Below, in pieces: positions 49,771 through 59,904 of a stretch of DNA of 64,000 bases (its first letter is position 1; every line of letters starts with the position of its first letter). Under the pieces are notes generated by a model. The model saw only the letters and a program-made list of their open reading frames with translations. It ran no database searches and had not been told where the DNA came from. A program made the position numbers and the translations under genes. This DNA comes from Luteimonas sp. MC1825 (GTDB taxonomy: Bacteria > Pseudomonadota > Gammaproteobacteria > Xanthomonadales > Xanthomonadaceae): contig NZ_CP061714.1 in assembly GCF_014764385.1 (NCBI RefSeq), positions 2,480,001 through 2,544,000 on the forward strand, given 5' to 3'.

Positions 49771-50937
49771 ATGAAGTATTTCCACCTGGTCTGGGCCGCG
49801 CTGTTCCGGCGCAAGACCCGCACCTTCCTGACGCTCGCCTCGATTGTGGCGGCCTTCCTGCTGTTCGGCCTGCTCGACGGGATCCGCTCGAGCTTCGCCC
49901 AGCTCGGCCAGAACGCCGACGGTGCGCAGCGGCTGCAGACCTCGTCGAAGCTCTCGTTCATCGAGACCCTGCCGATCTCGCTGCAGGGGCGCATCGCCAA
50001 CATCGACAACATCGAGGCGGTGACCTACGCCAACTGGTTCGGCGGCACCTACCAGGGGCCGAAGAACCAGTTGTTCACGTTCGCGGTGGCGCCGAACTAC
50101 CTGGACCTGTACCCCGAGATCGAAGTCGATCCGGCACAGGTCGAGGCCTGGAAGCGCAACCGCACCGGCATGCTGGTCGGCGAGACCATGATGAAGCGCT
50201 TCGACTGGAAGGTCGGGCAGCGCGTGCCGCTGCAGTCGGGCATCTATCCCAACAGCGATGGCAGCCTGGACTGGGCGTTCGACATCGTCGGGGTGCTGCG
50301 CGCCAAGGACAAGAAGAGCGCCGGGTTCACCGAGGCCTTGATCCTGATGCACTACGACTACTTCGAGGAGTCCACGCCGTATGTGGACGGTGACGTCGGC
50401 TGGTACATCAGCCGGGTCTCCGACGTGCGCCGCAGCGACGCGGCGGCGAAAGCGATCGACGCGCTGTCGCTCAACTCGCCGCACGAGACCAGGTCGATGA
50501 GCGAGCAGGCGGCGATGGCCTCGCAGCTCAAGCAGATGGCCGACGTCGGCCTGATCGTCGGCTCGATCATGGGCGCGGTGTTCTTCACCCTGCTGCTGCT
50601 CACCGGCAACACCATGGCGCAGGCGGTGCGCGAGCGCACCTCCGAACTCGCGGTGCTGAAGACGATCGGGTTCTCCAGCAGCAGCGTGCTGTGGATGGTG
50701 CTGGCGGAATCGATGCTGATCGTGGTGATCGGCGGCGTGCTCGGCCTCGGGCTCGCGGCGGTGATCGGGCCGGCGGTGTCGGCCGGCAGTGGCGGCATGA
50801 TCAGCCTGCCGCCGGTGGGCCTGCAGAGCTGGCTGCTGGGCCTGGTGCTGATGCTCGCCATCGGCCTGCTGGTGGGGGCGTTGCCGGCGATCCGCGCCAT
50901 GCGCCTGAACATCGTCGACGCCCTGGCGGGTCGCTGA
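49771..50937 (+). CDS. FtsX-like permease subunit 1 of the MacAB-like system
   Basis: A 388-residue MacB-type permease: first helix about 17-38 (RTFLTLASIVAAFLLFGL), a large periplasmic domain of about 225 residues, and three C-terminal helices (about 265-290, 310-340, 350-375) with the FtsX core (RTSELAVLKTIGFSSSSV in part). MacB itself fuses ATPase and permease; here they are separate and there are two permeases, so a heterodimeric channel is likely. Twenty-one bases after the ATPase gene. Confidence 0.92.
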   Translation: MKYFHLVWAALFRRKTRTFLTLASIVAAFLLFGLLDGIRSSFAQLGQNADGAQRLQTSSKLSFIETLPISLQGRIANIDNIEAVTYANWFGGTYQGPKNQLFTFAVAPNYLDLYPEIEVDPAQVEAWKRNRTGMLVGETMMKRFDWKVGQRVPLQSGIYPNSDGSLDWAFDIVGVLRAKDKKSAGFTEALILMHYDYFEESTPYVDGDVGWYISRVSDVRRSDAAAKAIDALSLNSPHETRSMSEQAAMASQLKQMADVGLIVGSIMGAVFFTLLLLTGNTMAQAVRERTSELAVLKTIGFSSSSVLWMVLAESMLIVVIGGVLGLGLAAVIGPAVSAGSGGMISLPPVGLQSWLLGLVLMLAIGLLVGALPAIRAMRLNIVDALAGR

Positions 50938-50960
50938 AGACCCATCCCGAGGACATGCAG

Positions 50961-52286
50961 ATGAATCGTTTGAAGAAGATGCTCCGCGCCGCCGGCCTGG
51001 TCCTGCTGATCGCCCTGGTCCTCGCCGCATGGATCCTGCTGCCGTGGTGGGTGCTGCTGGGCGCGGCCGCGGCGTTCGCCCTGTGGATGCTGCTGGCCCG
51101 CAGCGGCCGGCAGGCGGCCTCGGTCACCATGGTCGGGGTGAGCACGCTGTCGCAGCGCATCGGCTCGTCCTCGGTGGTGATCGTGGGCATCGCCGGCGTG
51201 GTCGGCGTGCTGGTGGCGCTGCTGGCGATGGCCGAAGGCTACCGGCACACGGTCAGCAGCAGCGGCGACGAACGGACCGCGATCGTGCTGCGCGGTGGAT
51301 CGGCGGCAGAACTGATGTCGGTGATGACGCGCGACGCGATCACCACCATCGAGCGCGCCCCCGAGATCGCGCGTGATGCCGACGGACGGCCGATGGCGTC
51401 GCCGGAACTGGTGGTGGCGGCCAACCTGCCGGTCCGTGGTGGCGGCGCCGACGAGGATGGCAGCGTGCAGCTGCGCGGCGTCGGCGACATGGCCTGGGCG
51501 GTGCGGCCGGACCTGGAGATCGTCGAGGGTCGGCGCTTCGAACCCGGAAAGCGCGAACTGGTGGTCGGCAAGGGCGCGCGCCGCCAGTTCACCGGCCTCG
51601 ACCCGGGCAGCGAACTGCGCCTGGGCACCCAGCCGTGGACCGTGGTCGGCGTGTTCGAATCCGGCGACTCGATGGAGTCGGAGATCTGGGCCGACGCGGA
51701 GGTGGTGGCCTCCACCTACGGTCGCGGCAGCAGCCGCGCCTCGGTGTTCGCGCGCCTGTCCGATCCGTCCGCGTTCAACGCCTTCAAGGCCACGCTGGCC
51801 GCCGACCCGCGGCTGCAGGTCGAGGCCAAGACCACGCTCGACTACTTCCAGGACCAGTCGGAAGGGGTGTCCAAGGTGCTGCGCATCATCGGCATCGTGG
51901 TCGGCTCGATCATGGCGATCGGCGCCGTGTTCGGCGCGCTCAACACCATGTTCGCCAGCGTCGCCTCGCGCGCGCGCGAGATCGCCACCCTGCGCGCGAT
52001 CGGCTTCCGCGGCGTGCCGGTGGTGGTCGCGGTGCTGCTGGAGACCATGCTGCTGGCGGCGCTCGGCGGCGCGCTGGGCGGCGCGATCGCCTGGCTGGTG
52101 TTCAACGGCTACACGGCATCCACCCTGGCCGGTGGCGTCGCCCAGCTCTCGTTCGAGTTCAAGGTGTCGCCCGCGCTGCTGTGGGAAGGCCTGAAATGGG
52201 CGCTGGCGATCGGATTCGTCGGGGGCCTGTTCCCGGCACTGCGCGCGGCGACCATGCCGGTGACCGACGCCCTGCGTGCGGCATGA
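50961..52286 (+). CDS. FtsX-like permease subunit 2 of the MacAB-like system
   Basis: A 441-residue permease related to the preceding one but with extra N-terminal hydrophobic sequence (about 8-50), then the MacB-type periplasmic domain and the FtsX C-terminal core (REIATLRAIGFRGVPVVVAV in part, VTDALRAA). ATG 50961 (MNRLKKMLRAAG) chosen over 50955 because GAGG then has normal spacing. Its stop overlaps the next small gene as ATGA. Confidence 0.9.
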   Translation: MNRLKKMLRAAGLVLLIALVLAAWILLPWWVLLGAAAAFALWMLLARSGRQAASVTMVGVSTLSQRIGSSSVVIVGIAGVVGVLVALLAMAEGYRHTVSSSGDERTAIVLRGGSAAELMSVMTRDAITTIERAPEIARDADGRPMASPELVVAANLPVRGGGADEDGSVQLRGVGDMAWAVRPDLEIVEGRRFEPGKRELVVGKGARRQFTGLDPGSELRLGTQPWTVVGVFESGDSMESEIWADAEVVASTYGRGSSRASVFARLSDPSAFNAFKATLAADPRLQVEAKTTLDYFQDQSEGVSKVLRIIGIVVGSIMAIGAVFGALNTMFASVASRAREIATLRAIGFRGVPVVVAVLLETMLLAALGGALGGAIAWLVFNGYTASTLAGGVAQLSFEFKVSPALLWEGLKWALAIGFVGGLFPALRAATMPVTDALRAA

Positions 52287-52582
52287 CCGGCCGCGACCTC
52301 CAGGCACTGTCGAACGCGGAACTGGAGGCGCGCCTGCAGGACCTGCAGCGGCGCGCGTTCGAGGCCTACGAGGATGCCGCGCTCGCGGCCGAGGCGCGCG
52401 ACGACCGCAAGGCCTACGCGCGCGCCGAGGCCGAGGTGGCGCCGCTGATCGCCGAGGCCCGCGCGGCCAACGACGAGCGCGTGCGGCGGCTGCGCCGCAG
52501 GGCGCGCGCATGGCGCAACGCGGGGCTGGCGATCGCGGTCGCCGGCAGCGCGGCGATCAGCTGGATCGCGCTGCGGGCCTGA
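52283..52582 (+). CDS. Small helical membrane-anchored protein at the end of the MacAB-like operon
   Basis: A 99-residue protein: a long charged helix (LSNAELEARLQDLQRRAFEAYEDAA in pieces), a second charged stretch rich in Arg, and a C-terminal membrane helix (LAIAVAGSAAISWIAL). No named family. Coupled by ATGA to permease 2, so its product is made with the pump and may be an accessory subunit. Its last 26 bases overlap the end of the convergent flavoprotein gene. Confidence 0.75.
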   Translation: MTGRDLQALSNAELEARLQDLQRRAFEAYEDAALAAEARDDRKAYARAEAEVAPLIAEARAANDERVRRLRRRARAWRNAGLAIAVAGSAAISWIALRA

Positions 52583-53918
52583 GCCGGGCGGCGATGCGCG
52601 CCGCCTGCAGGCGCAGGTCGGGCACGGCGATGCTTTCCCACTCCGCGCCGATGCGCAGGCTGCCGATCGCGAACAGGTGTGCGCCGGCCGTGCCGTGGCG
52701 GTCGCGAAGCGCACCGTCGCCATCGACATCCACGCCGAGGCCGAACGGGCCGGGCCGCGCCAGGCCGGCTGCCAGCAGCGACGCCTGCAGCGCATCGCCC
52801 GCCACCGGGAAGCGCGACTGGATGCCGGTGGCGTTGACCACATGGTCCACCTGCCAGCAACGCGCCGCGCCGGCCCCGTGCGCCGCCGCGTGCAGCACGA
52901 CCTGCCCGCCGTCCGCGGTGATCGCCGCCAGCCGCGCGGCGTCCACGCGCAACTGCCCGTCCGCGCGCATCGCATCCAGCATGTCCACGACCTGCGGCGC
53001 GATGCGGTGCCGGTGGACGTCCCAGCCGCGCACCACGTGGCGCAGGAAGCGTGCCTGGTCGGCGGGCGACAGCGACTGCCACAGCCGCACGCCGTACGGG
53101 CGCAGCGCCTGCATCACGCCTTGCCACGGCAGGCCGCCGGCCATGGCCTCCGCCGCCAGCGCGCGCAGCCGGCGCATGCGTGCCCGCAGCGGCAGCATCG
53201 CCAGTGCATCGATGTCGACATCGAGCGCCATGTGCGTGGGCTCGTGCGGCAGGGGCAGCAGGGCGTGCCGCGACAGCGCGGTGATGGCGCCACGATGTTG
53301 CTGCCCGCGCAGCGCCAGCACGATGTCGACCATGCTCAAGCCCGTGCCGACGATGGCGACACGCGCGTCGGGCGGGATCGCGGCGATCGCCGCCAGGTCC
53401 CAGGCCTCGCAGACGCGCGCCGCGACCTCCGCTGGGACGGGCCACGGCAGCGGGCGCGACGCATTGCCGGTGGCCAGCACGCAGGCGCGGGCATGCAGGC
53501 GTTCGCCCGACGCCAGCAGCACCGTGCGCCCGGCGTCTTCGCAGGCGACCGCGTGCTCGTGCACGTGCACGACCGAACCGCTGGCGGCCGCGTCCGCGAG
53601 GCGCGCGGCGAGGTAGTCGCCGAAGCGGCGGCGCGGCATGAAGTCGTGGCCCACGTCCGCGGCGCCCTCGCCATCCACGGCCTGCAGCCACGCCACGAAA
53701 TCGCCCTGCAGGTCCGCGTGCCAGCCCATGCGGTCGGCGGTGACGTTGAGCAGGTGCTCGTCGCGGGTGGTCGAATACGCCACGCCGCGCGCCAGCGCCG
53801 CGCGCGGCTCGACGATGGCGATGCGCATGCCCGGGTCGCGCGCCAGGCAGTGCATCGCCACCAGCGCGCCCGCGGCGCCGCCGCCGATGATGGCGAGGTC
53901 GTAGGGTGCAGGCGTCAT
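52557..53918 (-). CDS. FAD/NAD(P)-binding protein (HpnW/NAD_binding_9-like)
   Basis: A 453-residue flavoprotein. The N-terminal Rossmann motif LAIIGGGAAGALVAMHC (in part) binds FAD, and a second dinucleotide motif VAIVGTGLSMVDIVLAL (in part) is near 195. NVTADRMGWH, ACVLATGNASRPLPWPVP in part and a late ATGIQSRFPV are typical of the FAD-NAD(P)-binding family PF13454. Function unknown; some relatives act in siderophore or hydroxylation chemistry. It starts with an ATGA overlap at the stop of the RarD-like gene, so it is transcribed from the permease cluster. Confidence 0.88.
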   Translation of the reverse strand: MTPAPYDLAIIGGGAAGALVAMHCLARDPGMRIAIVEPRAALARGVAYSTTRDEHLLNVTADRMGWHADLQGDFVAWLQAVDGEGAADVGHDFMPRRRFGDYLAARLADAAASGSVVHVHEHAVACEDAGRTVLLASGERLHARACVLATGNASRPLPWPVPAEVAARVCEAWDLAAIAAIPPDARVAIVGTGLSMVDIVLALRGQQHRGAITALSRHALLPLPHEPTHMALDVDIDALAMLPLRARMRRLRALAAEAMAGGLPWQGVMQALRPYGVRLWQSLSPADQARFLRHVVRGWDVHRHRIAPQVVDMLDAMRADGQLRVDAARLAAITADGGQVVLHAAAHGAGAARCWQVDHVVNATGIQSRFPVAGDALQASLLAAGLARPGPFGLGVDVDGDGALRDRHGTAGAHLFAIGSLRIGAEWESIAVPDLRLQAARIAARLRPAARSS

Positions 53919-54808
53919 GCGCGGCCGCCCAAGCGCGCGCGGCGGATGCCGTCGATCATGAATACCGCCAGCGCCGCCCAGATCAACGCAAAGCCGATCG
54001 CGCGGTCGCGGTCGAAATGCTCCTGGAACACCAGCAGCCCGATCAGGAACTGCAGCGTCGGCGCGATGTACTGCAGCACGCCGACCATCGACAGCGGCAC
54101 GCGCCGCACCGCATAGGCGAATCCCACCAAAGGCAGCGCGGTCAGCGCGCCGCCGAGCACCAGCAGCAGGTCCACGCCCACTCCCCAGCCGCCGACGAAG
54201 CCGCCGGTGCCCTGCCATTCAAACCAGGCCAGCGCCGCCAGCGCCGGCAGGAACAGGTACGCGCTTTCCACGCCAAGGCCGGCGACGGCGTCGACCGCGG
54301 CGAACTTGCGGATCACGCCGTACAGCGCGAACGAACCGGCGAGGGTCAGCGCGATCCACGGGAAGCTGCCGTAGTTGAACGTCAGCCAGGCGACGCCCGC
54401 GGCGGCGATCGCCACCGACAGCCACTGCACCGGATTGAGCCGCTCGCGCAGGAACACCACGCCGATCACCACGTTGAGCAGCGGATTGATGAAGTAGCCG
54501 AGACTGGTCTCGATGACGTGGCCAGCGTTCACCGCCCAGATGTAGAGCCCCCAGTTGAACGCGATCAGCAGGCCGCTGGCCGCGAGCATCGCCGCCAGCC
54601 GCGGCTGCGCCAGCACCGCGCGCAGCCAGCCGCCGCCCCGCTTCCAGAACAGCCAGGCGGCCACCAGCACCGCGCTCCACACGATCCGGTGCAGCACGAT
54701 CTGCAGCGACGGCACCACCTTGAGCAGGTGCCAGTACAGCGGCATCACGCCCCACAGCACGAACGCGCCGACCGCCATCCACACGCCCTTGCCGTCGAGC
54801 CGTGTCAC
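53915..54808 (-). CDS. rarD: EamA-family permease, RarD type
   Basis: A 297-residue DMT-superfamily permease with ten helices. RarD marks are the opening MAVGAFVLWGVMPLYWHLL (in part), HRIVWSAVLV, NWGLYIWAVNAGHVIETSLGYFINPL (cited as NWGLYIWAV and LGYFINPL), and LQYIAPTLQFL. RarD proteins were first linked to chloramphenicol sensitivity; true substrates are unclear. Start overlaps the YedA-like gene's stop as ATGA, and its stop overlaps the flavoprotein start, so the three form one translationally coupled run. Confidence 0.92.
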   Translation of the reverse strand: MTRLDGKGVWMAVGAFVLWGVMPLYWHLLKVVPSLQIVLHRIVWSAVLVAAWLFWKRGGGWLRAVLAQPRLAAMLAASGLLIAFNWGLYIWAVNAGHVIETSLGYFINPLLNVVIGVVFLRERLNPVQWLSVAIAAAGVAWLTFNYGSFPWIALTLAGSFALYGVIRKFAAVDAVAGLGVESAYLFLPALAALAWFEWQGTGGFVGGWGVGVDLLLVLGGALTALPLVGFAYAVRRVPLSMVGVLQYIAPTLQFLIGLLVFQEHFDRDRAIGFALIWAALAVFMIDGIRRARLGGRA

Positions 54809-55746
54809 GGCTCGGGCGTGCCGGCGACGGCAGCGGCCGCGCGCGGACGGCCGCGCAGCGCCTTGCCCACGGTGATCACCACCACCCCGCCCAGGATCAC
54901 CACCATCGCGCCGATGTCATGGCCACTGAAGCGTTCCGCCGCCAGCCACGTGCCGAGCAGCACCGCGATCACCGGATTGACATAGGCATAGCTGCTGGCC
55001 AGCGTGGTGCGCACGTTCTGAAGCAGCCACGCATAGGCGGTGAAGCCGACGATCGAGCCGAATACCGCCAGGTAGGCCAGCGCCAGGCTCGCCTTCGGCG
55101 TGGGCATGGCCGTGATGCGCTCGCCGAAAACGAGGCCCGCGACCAGCATCAGCACGCCGCCGCAGAGCATCTGCCCGGCCGCCGCCATGAATGGCGTCGG
55201 CAGCGCACGGCCGCGGCTCCAGACCGAGCCCCAGGCCCACGCCAGCGGCGCGACCAGCAGCGCCAGCATCCCCTGCGGCGAACCGGTGAGCGAACTGCCC
55301 GCGTTGAGCCACAGCACGCCGACAAAGCCGATGCCGAGTCCGGACAGTTCCAGCCGCGTCGGCCGCTCCCCGCGCAGGCTGGCGAACAGCGCGATCCACA
55401 GTGGCGCAGACGCCACCGCCACCGCCGCCAGGCCTGACGACACCGTCTGCTGGGCGATGCATACCATGCCGTTGCCGAGTCCCAGCAGCAGCAGGCCCAT
55501 CACCGCCAGGTCGCGCCATTGCGCGCGCGTCGGCGCGGGCACGCCGCGCAGGCGCAGGAAGGCGTAGAACACGCCACCGGCGGCCAGGAACCGCACGCCC
55601 GCCATGAGCAGCGGCGGATAGCCGCCCTCCAGCGCGAAGCGGATCGCCAGGTACGTCGAACCCCACACGAGGTACACCGCCGCGAGCGCAAGCACGACGG
55701 ACGGCCCGGTGGCGTTGCGTGGAGCCGGAAACGGGGCAGCACCCAT
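54805..55746 (-). CDS. yedA: EamA-family permease, YedA type
   Basis: A 313-residue ten-helix DMT permease. Marks: LVWGSTYLAIRFALEGGYPP in pieces near the N-terminus, VRFLAAGGVFYAFL, QTVSSGLAAVAVASAPLW in part, and the second EamA half ending with YAYVNPVIAVLLGTWLAAE (in part). The pattern fits YedA-type drug/metabolite exporters. First gene of the coupled three-gene run; the 108 bases between it and prc hold no second gene. Confidence 0.9.
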   Translation of the reverse strand: MGAAPFPAPRNATGPSVVLALAAVYLVWGSTYLAIRFALEGGYPPLLMAGVRFLAAGGVFYAFLRLRGVPAPTRAQWRDLAVMGLLLLGLGNGMVCIAQQTVSSGLAAVAVASAPLWIALFASLRGERPTRLELSGLGIGFVGVLWLNAGSSLTGSPQGMLALLVAPLAWAWGSVWSRGRALPTPFMAAAGQMLCGGVLMLVAGLVFGERITAMPTPKASLALAYLAVFGSIVGFTAYAWLLQNVRTTLASSYAYVNPVIAVLLGTWLAAERFSGHDIGAMVVILGGVVVITVGKALRGRPRAAAAVAGTPEP

Positions 55747-55854
55747 GCAAGGTCCAGGGCGTAGGAGTATCGGAGGGGGAGAAGCGCGGCCGGGACGGGC
55801 CTGGCGGCGGCCGGGCACTGCAGGCTCACGCCGCGCCGAAGCGCGGCAGGCGTT

Positions 55855-58041
55855 TCAGCGCGCCCAGAGCCCGGGGCCGGTTGACTCCGGCAACACGGTC
55901 GACGACAGCTTGCGGTCGGCATCGAGCAGCCGCACCGCATCGGCCAGGATCGCCGCCGACTCGCGCAGCAGCGGATCCGGGCGCTTCTCGGCAGCGGCTT
56001 CGCGCGCGGTGTCCTGGGCGATGTCGCGTTCGTTGGCGGTCAGGCCGTCGTCGCTGTCGATGTCGGCCAGCGGGTCGAGCTGCAGGCCCAGGCGCTTGCG
56101 CTCGGCCTGGCGCTCCTTGCGCTTGGCGTCCTGGCGGTCGCGCTCGGCACGGCGCTCGGCCACGTTGAGCGAGATGTACTTCTTCTCGGACTCGGCGCGG
56201 AACTCGGCCACGTCCTGCGAGAACCAGCGGAACTCGTGGTCCTTCGCCACGCGTGCGGCGTGCAGCGCGTCCAGGCGCGGCAGCAGCGGCGCGAAATTGC
56301 CGTAGCGCGTGTGCGGCACGGCGGCGATGCGCGTCCACGGCAGCGCGTTGTCGTAGGTGCTCTCGCCGAACACGCTGGCATCCACCGTCACCGGGAAGCT
56401 GATGTCGGGCACCACGCCCCTGTTCTGCGTGCTGCTGCCGCCGGGCAGGAAGAACTGCGCGATGGTCAGCTTGACCTGGCCGTAGCGCTTGCCTTCGTTG
56501 GCCGGCCAGCGGTCGAGGTCGACCAGGTTCTGCACCGTGCCCTTGCCGAAGGTGGTCTCGCCGATCACCAGCCCGCGGCCGTAGTCCTGGATGGCACCGG
56601 CAACGATTTCCGAGGCGGAGGCCGAGCCGCGGTTGACCAGCACCGCGAGCGGGCCGTCCCACGACACGCCGGCCTTGCGGTCCGCTTCCACGCTGACGCG
56701 GCCACCGGACTCGCGCACCTGCACCACCGGGCCCTGGTCGATGAACAGGCCGGTCAGTTCGACCGCCTCGTTCAACGAGCCGCCGCCGTTGCTGCGCAGG
56801 TCGAGCACCACGCCGTCGACCGCCTGGGTCCGGAACGTGCCGAGGATGCGCGCCACGTCGCGCGTGGCCGACGCATAGTCGCCGTCGCGGCTGCGGCGGC
56901 CCTCGAAGTCCTGGTAGAACGCCGGCAGCTCGATCACGCCGATGCGCTTGGCCGGCGCGCCCTGCACGCCCGGAATGTCGAGCACCTTGGACTTGGCCGC
57001 CTGCTCCTCGAGGCGCACCTTGGCGCGCGTCAGGGTGATGCGCACCGGCGCGCTGTCGAGCACGGCTTCCACCGGCACCACGTCCAGGCGCACCTGGGTG
57101 CCGGCCTTGCCCTTGATCTTCTCGACCACGTCATCGATGCGCCAGCCGATCACGTCCTCCATCGGCCCGCTCGTGCCCTGGCCGACGCCGACGATGCGGT
57201 CGCCGGGCGTGAACTTGTTGCTGGTCGCGGCCGGCCCGCCGGGAATCAGCTCGCGGATCACGACCACGTCGTCCTGGCGCTGCAGCTGCGCGCCGATGCC
57301 TTCCAGCGACAGCGACATGCTCTGCGTGAACAGCTTGGCGGTGCGCGGGTTGAAGTAGTCGGTATGCGGGTCGATCGACGCGGTGTAGGCGTTGAGGAAA
57401 CTCTGGAACGCGTCCTCGCCATTGAGCTGGGCGATGCTGGTGGCGATGTTGGCGTAGCGCTTGTCGAGCGTGGCGCGGATCTCGGCGGCACTCTTGCCCG
57501 CCAGCGTCAGGCGCAGCCAGTCGTTGCGCACTGATTTCCGCCACAGCCCGTCAAGCTCGGCGCCATCGGCCGCCCACGGCGCGTCCTCGCGGTCGTAATA
57601 CCAGCGTTCGTCACTGTTGAAGTCGAAGATGTCCTGCTTGAGCAGGCCGCGCGCATACGCGACGCGCTCGTCGACGCGCTGCTTGTAGAGCGCGAAGATC
57701 TCGAAGGCCGGGCCCACGTCGCCCTGGCGCACGGCATCGCCCATGCGCGGCTCGTAGCGCGCGAAGCGCGCAACGTCGCCGGCGGAGAGGAACAGCTTGT
57801 TGCCGTCGAGCGATTCCAGGTAGCGCTTGAAGATGTCGGCCGACATCGCCGCGTCCAGCGCGCGCGGGCGATAGGCATAGCGGCTGTCGGACAGCAGGCC
57901 GTAGACCAGCTTGGACGTGGTGGCGTGGTCGGCCGTCGGCACGGCCGGGATGGCGCCGCCGTCGGCGCGCGCCATCAGCGCCAGCGGGGTGGCGAGTGCC
58001 AGGACGATCGCGGAGATGGAAATGGCTTGCCTGGCTTTCAT
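55855..58041 (-). CDS. prc: Tail-specific carboxy-terminal protease Prc
   Basis: A 728-residue periplasmic S41 protease. A signal peptide (1-26) precedes the N-terminal helical domain (PHTDYFNPRTAKLF is typical), the PDZ domain (about 230-320; GGPAATSNKFTPGDRIVGVGQ in part), and the S41 core with GVVLDLRSNGGGSLNEAV in part, the catalytic Ser in NRGSASASE and the catalytic Lys in GETTFGKGT, spaced 25 residues apart as in Escherichia coli Prc. A DUF3340-type C-terminal domain follows. Prc trims PBP3 and other envelope proteins, which suits the peptidoglycan genes nearby. Single gene in the minus-strand run. Confidence 0.95.
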   Translation of the reverse strand: MKARQAISISAIVLALATPLALMARADGGAIPAVPTADHATTSKLVYGLLSDSRYAYRPRALDAAMSADIFKRYLESLDGNKLFLSAGDVARFARYEPRMGDAVRQGDVGPAFEIFALYKQRVDERVAYARGLLKQDIFDFNSDERWYYDREDAPWAADGAELDGLWRKSVRNDWLRLTLAGKSAAEIRATLDKRYANIATSIAQLNGEDAFQSFLNAYTASIDPHTDYFNPRTAKLFTQSMSLSLEGIGAQLQRQDDVVVIRELIPGGPAATSNKFTPGDRIVGVGQGTSGPMEDVIGWRIDDVVEKIKGKAGTQVRLDVVPVEAVLDSAPVRITLTRAKVRLEEQAAKSKVLDIPGVQGAPAKRIGVIELPAFYQDFEGRRSRDGDYASATRDVARILGTFRTQAVDGVVLDLRSNGGGSLNEAVELTGLFIDQGPVVQVRESGGRVSVEADRKAGVSWDGPLAVLVNRGSASASEIVAGAIQDYGRGLVIGETTFGKGTVQNLVDLDRWPANEGKRYGQVKLTIAQFFLPGGSSTQNRGVVPDISFPVTVDASVFGESTYDNALPWTRIAAVPHTRYGNFAPLLPRLDALHAARVAKDHEFRWFSQDVAEFRAESEKKYISLNVAERRAERDRQDAKRKERQAERKRLGLQLDPLADIDSDDGLTANERDIAQDTAREAAAEKRPDPLLRESAAILADAVRLLDADRKLSSTVLPESTGPGLWAR

Positions 58042-58216
58042 TCGTATTCGCTCGTTGCTCGCGGTGCGGGTGGCGCCTGGTGCACGATCGCCTGCCCTTG
58101 GTGCCGGGAACAGTGCTGGAAGTTGCATCGGGGCAGGCGCAAACCCACTCTAACCGCGTGAATGGGCATGGGTGTGAACGATGGACAAGCGCGGTGGCGG
58201 CCGCGGCGCGGCTGTC

Positions 58217-59224
58217 TCAGCCGGCCACTCCGGCACCCGCGGCCTGGCGGTCAGCGTGGTAGGACGAGCGCACCAGCGGACCCGAGGCGACGTGGGTGAA
58301 GCCCAGCGCCATGCCGTAGTCCTCGAAGGCCTTGAACTCCTCCGGCGTCCAGTAGCGCAACACCGGGTGGTGGTGTGCGCTGGGCTGCAGGTACTGGCCG
58401 ATGGTGACCATGTCCACGTCGTGCGCGCGCAGGTCGCGCAGGGTGCCCTGCACCTGCTCCAGGGTCTCGCCGAGGCCGAGCATGATCCCCGACTTGGTGG
58501 TGACGCCCGGGTGCTGCGCCTTGAAGCGCTGCAGCAGGGTCAGCGACCACTGGTAGTCGGCTCCCGGACGCACGTTGCGGTACAGCTCCGGCACGGTCTC
58601 GACGTTGTGGTTGAACACGTCCGGCGGATCGGCCGCGAGGATCTCCAGCGCGCGGTCCATGCGCCCCTTGCCGCGGAAGTCCGGGGTCAGCACCTCGACC
58701 TTGGTGGTCGGGGTGAGGGCGCGGATCGCCGCGATGCAGTCGACGAAATGCTGGGCCCCGCCGTCGCGCAGGTCGTCGCGGTCGACCGAGGTCACCACCA
58801 CGTACTTCAGGCCCATGTCGGCGACGGTCTCCGCCAGGCGGCGCGGCTCGTCGGCGTCGGGCGGCTTGGGCCGGCCGTGGGCGACGTCGCAGAAGCTGCA
58901 GCGGCGGGTGCACACGTCGCCCAGGATCATGAAGGTCGCGGTGCCGTGGCCGAAGCACTCGTGGATGTTCGGGCAGCTGGCGTCCTCGCACACCGTGACC
59001 AGGCGGTTCTCGCGCAGCTTGGCCTTGAGCGCGGCGACCGCGCCGTTGGACGGGATGCGCACCCGGATCCACGACGGCTTGCGCAGCACCGGCGTATCCA
59101 CGAATTCCACCGGCGAACGCCCGATCTTGTCCCCCGCGACCTGCTTCACCCCCGGCACCAGCGACGGCGCACCGGCATCGGCGATGACGGCGAGCGGGAT
59201 GGACTTGGCGGAGGTGTTGGTCAT
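58217..59224 (-). CDS. lipA: Lipoyl synthase
   Basis: A 335-residue radical-SAM enzyme that inserts two sulfurs into protein-bound octanoate. The auxiliary cluster ligands are C79, C84 and C90 in [12 protein letters not shown]; the SAM cluster ligands are C105, C109 and C112 in CTRRCSFC. The C-terminal RSSYHAD carries the conserved serine. It overlaps lipB by four bases. Its product would lipoylate the E2 Lys45 encoded at 6.3 kb. Confidence 0.97.
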   Translation of the reverse strand: MTNTSAKSIPLAVIADAGAPSLVPGVKQVAGDKIGRSPVEFVDTPVLRKPSWIRVRIPSNGAVAALKAKLRENRLVTVCEDASCPNIHECFGHGTATFMILGDVCTRRCSFCDVAHGRPKPPDADEPRRLAETVADMGLKYVVVTSVDRDDLRDGGAQHFVDCIAAIRALTPTTKVEVLTPDFRGKGRMDRALEILAADPPDVFNHNVETVPELYRNVRPGADYQWSLTLLQRFKAQHPGVTTKSGIMLGLGETLEQVQGTLRDLRAHDVDMVTIGQYLQPSAHHHPVLRYWTPEEFKAFEDYGMALGFTHVASGPLVRSSYHADRQAAGAGVAG

Positions 59225-59904
59225 GATCTCGTGGCCGTGGCAAAAACCGCTTCTCGAGGCGCTTCAAACGTTGCCAGGCCGAACTGCGTGGCGAGGGCCG
59301 CGAGCAGCGCGGTCCGGGCGGTGTCGAGGCTTGCGGGACCGCCGCATTCTACCACCGAGGTCACTTCGAGCCCGGCGTAGCCGCAGGGGTTGATGCGGTG
59401 GAACGGTTCGAGGTCCATCGCGATGTTGAAGGCCAGGCCGTGGAAGGTGCAGCCGCGGCGCACGCGGATGCCGAGCGCGGCGATCTTGGCGTCGCCGGCG
59501 TAGACCCCGGGCGCGCCCTCGCGGCGCTGCGCGACGATGCCCCAGCCGGCCAGGGTGTCGATCAGCGCCTGCTCGATGCGGCAGACGTAGTCGCGCACGC
59601 CGATCTTCAGGCGCTTGAGGTCGAGCAGCGGATAGACCACCAGCTGGCCGGGGCCGTGATAGGTCACCTGGCCGCCGCGGTCGACGTGCAGCACCGGGAT
59701 GTCGCCGGGCAGCAGCACGTGCTCGGGCTTGCCCGCCTGGCCCAGGGTGAACACCGGATCGTGCTCGACCACCCACAGTTCGTCGCGCGTGTCCTCGTCG
59801 CGGCGGTCGGTGAACGCCTGCATCGCGCGCCACACCGGTTCGTAGGGCTGGCGACCGAGGTCGCGCACGGCCGCGGGGCGCAAGGCCGGCGCTACAGCGT
59901 CCAC
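59221..59904 (-). CDS. lipB: Octanoyl-ACP:protein octanoyltransferase
   Basis: A 227-residue LipB, which moves octanoyl from ACP to lipoyl domains before LipA acts. [20 protein letters not shown] (in part), the catalytic Lys140 in [10 protein letters not shown] and Cys174 in NPCGYAGLE complete the active site. GTG start at 59904 overlaps the ybeD stop by 13 bases. The three-gene order ybeD-lipB-lipA is the standard one. Confidence 0.95.
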   Translation of the reverse strand: MDAVAPALRPAAVRDLGRQPYEPVWRAMQAFTDRRDEDTRDELWVVEHDPVFTLGQAGKPEHVLLPGDIPVLHVDRGGQVTYHGPGQLVVYPLLDLKRLKIGVRDYVCRIEQALIDTLAGWGIVAQRREGAPGVYAGDAKIAALGIRVRRGCTFHGLAFNIAMDLEPFHRINPCGYAGLEVTSVVECGGPASLDTARTALLAALATQFGLATFEAPREAVFATATRS

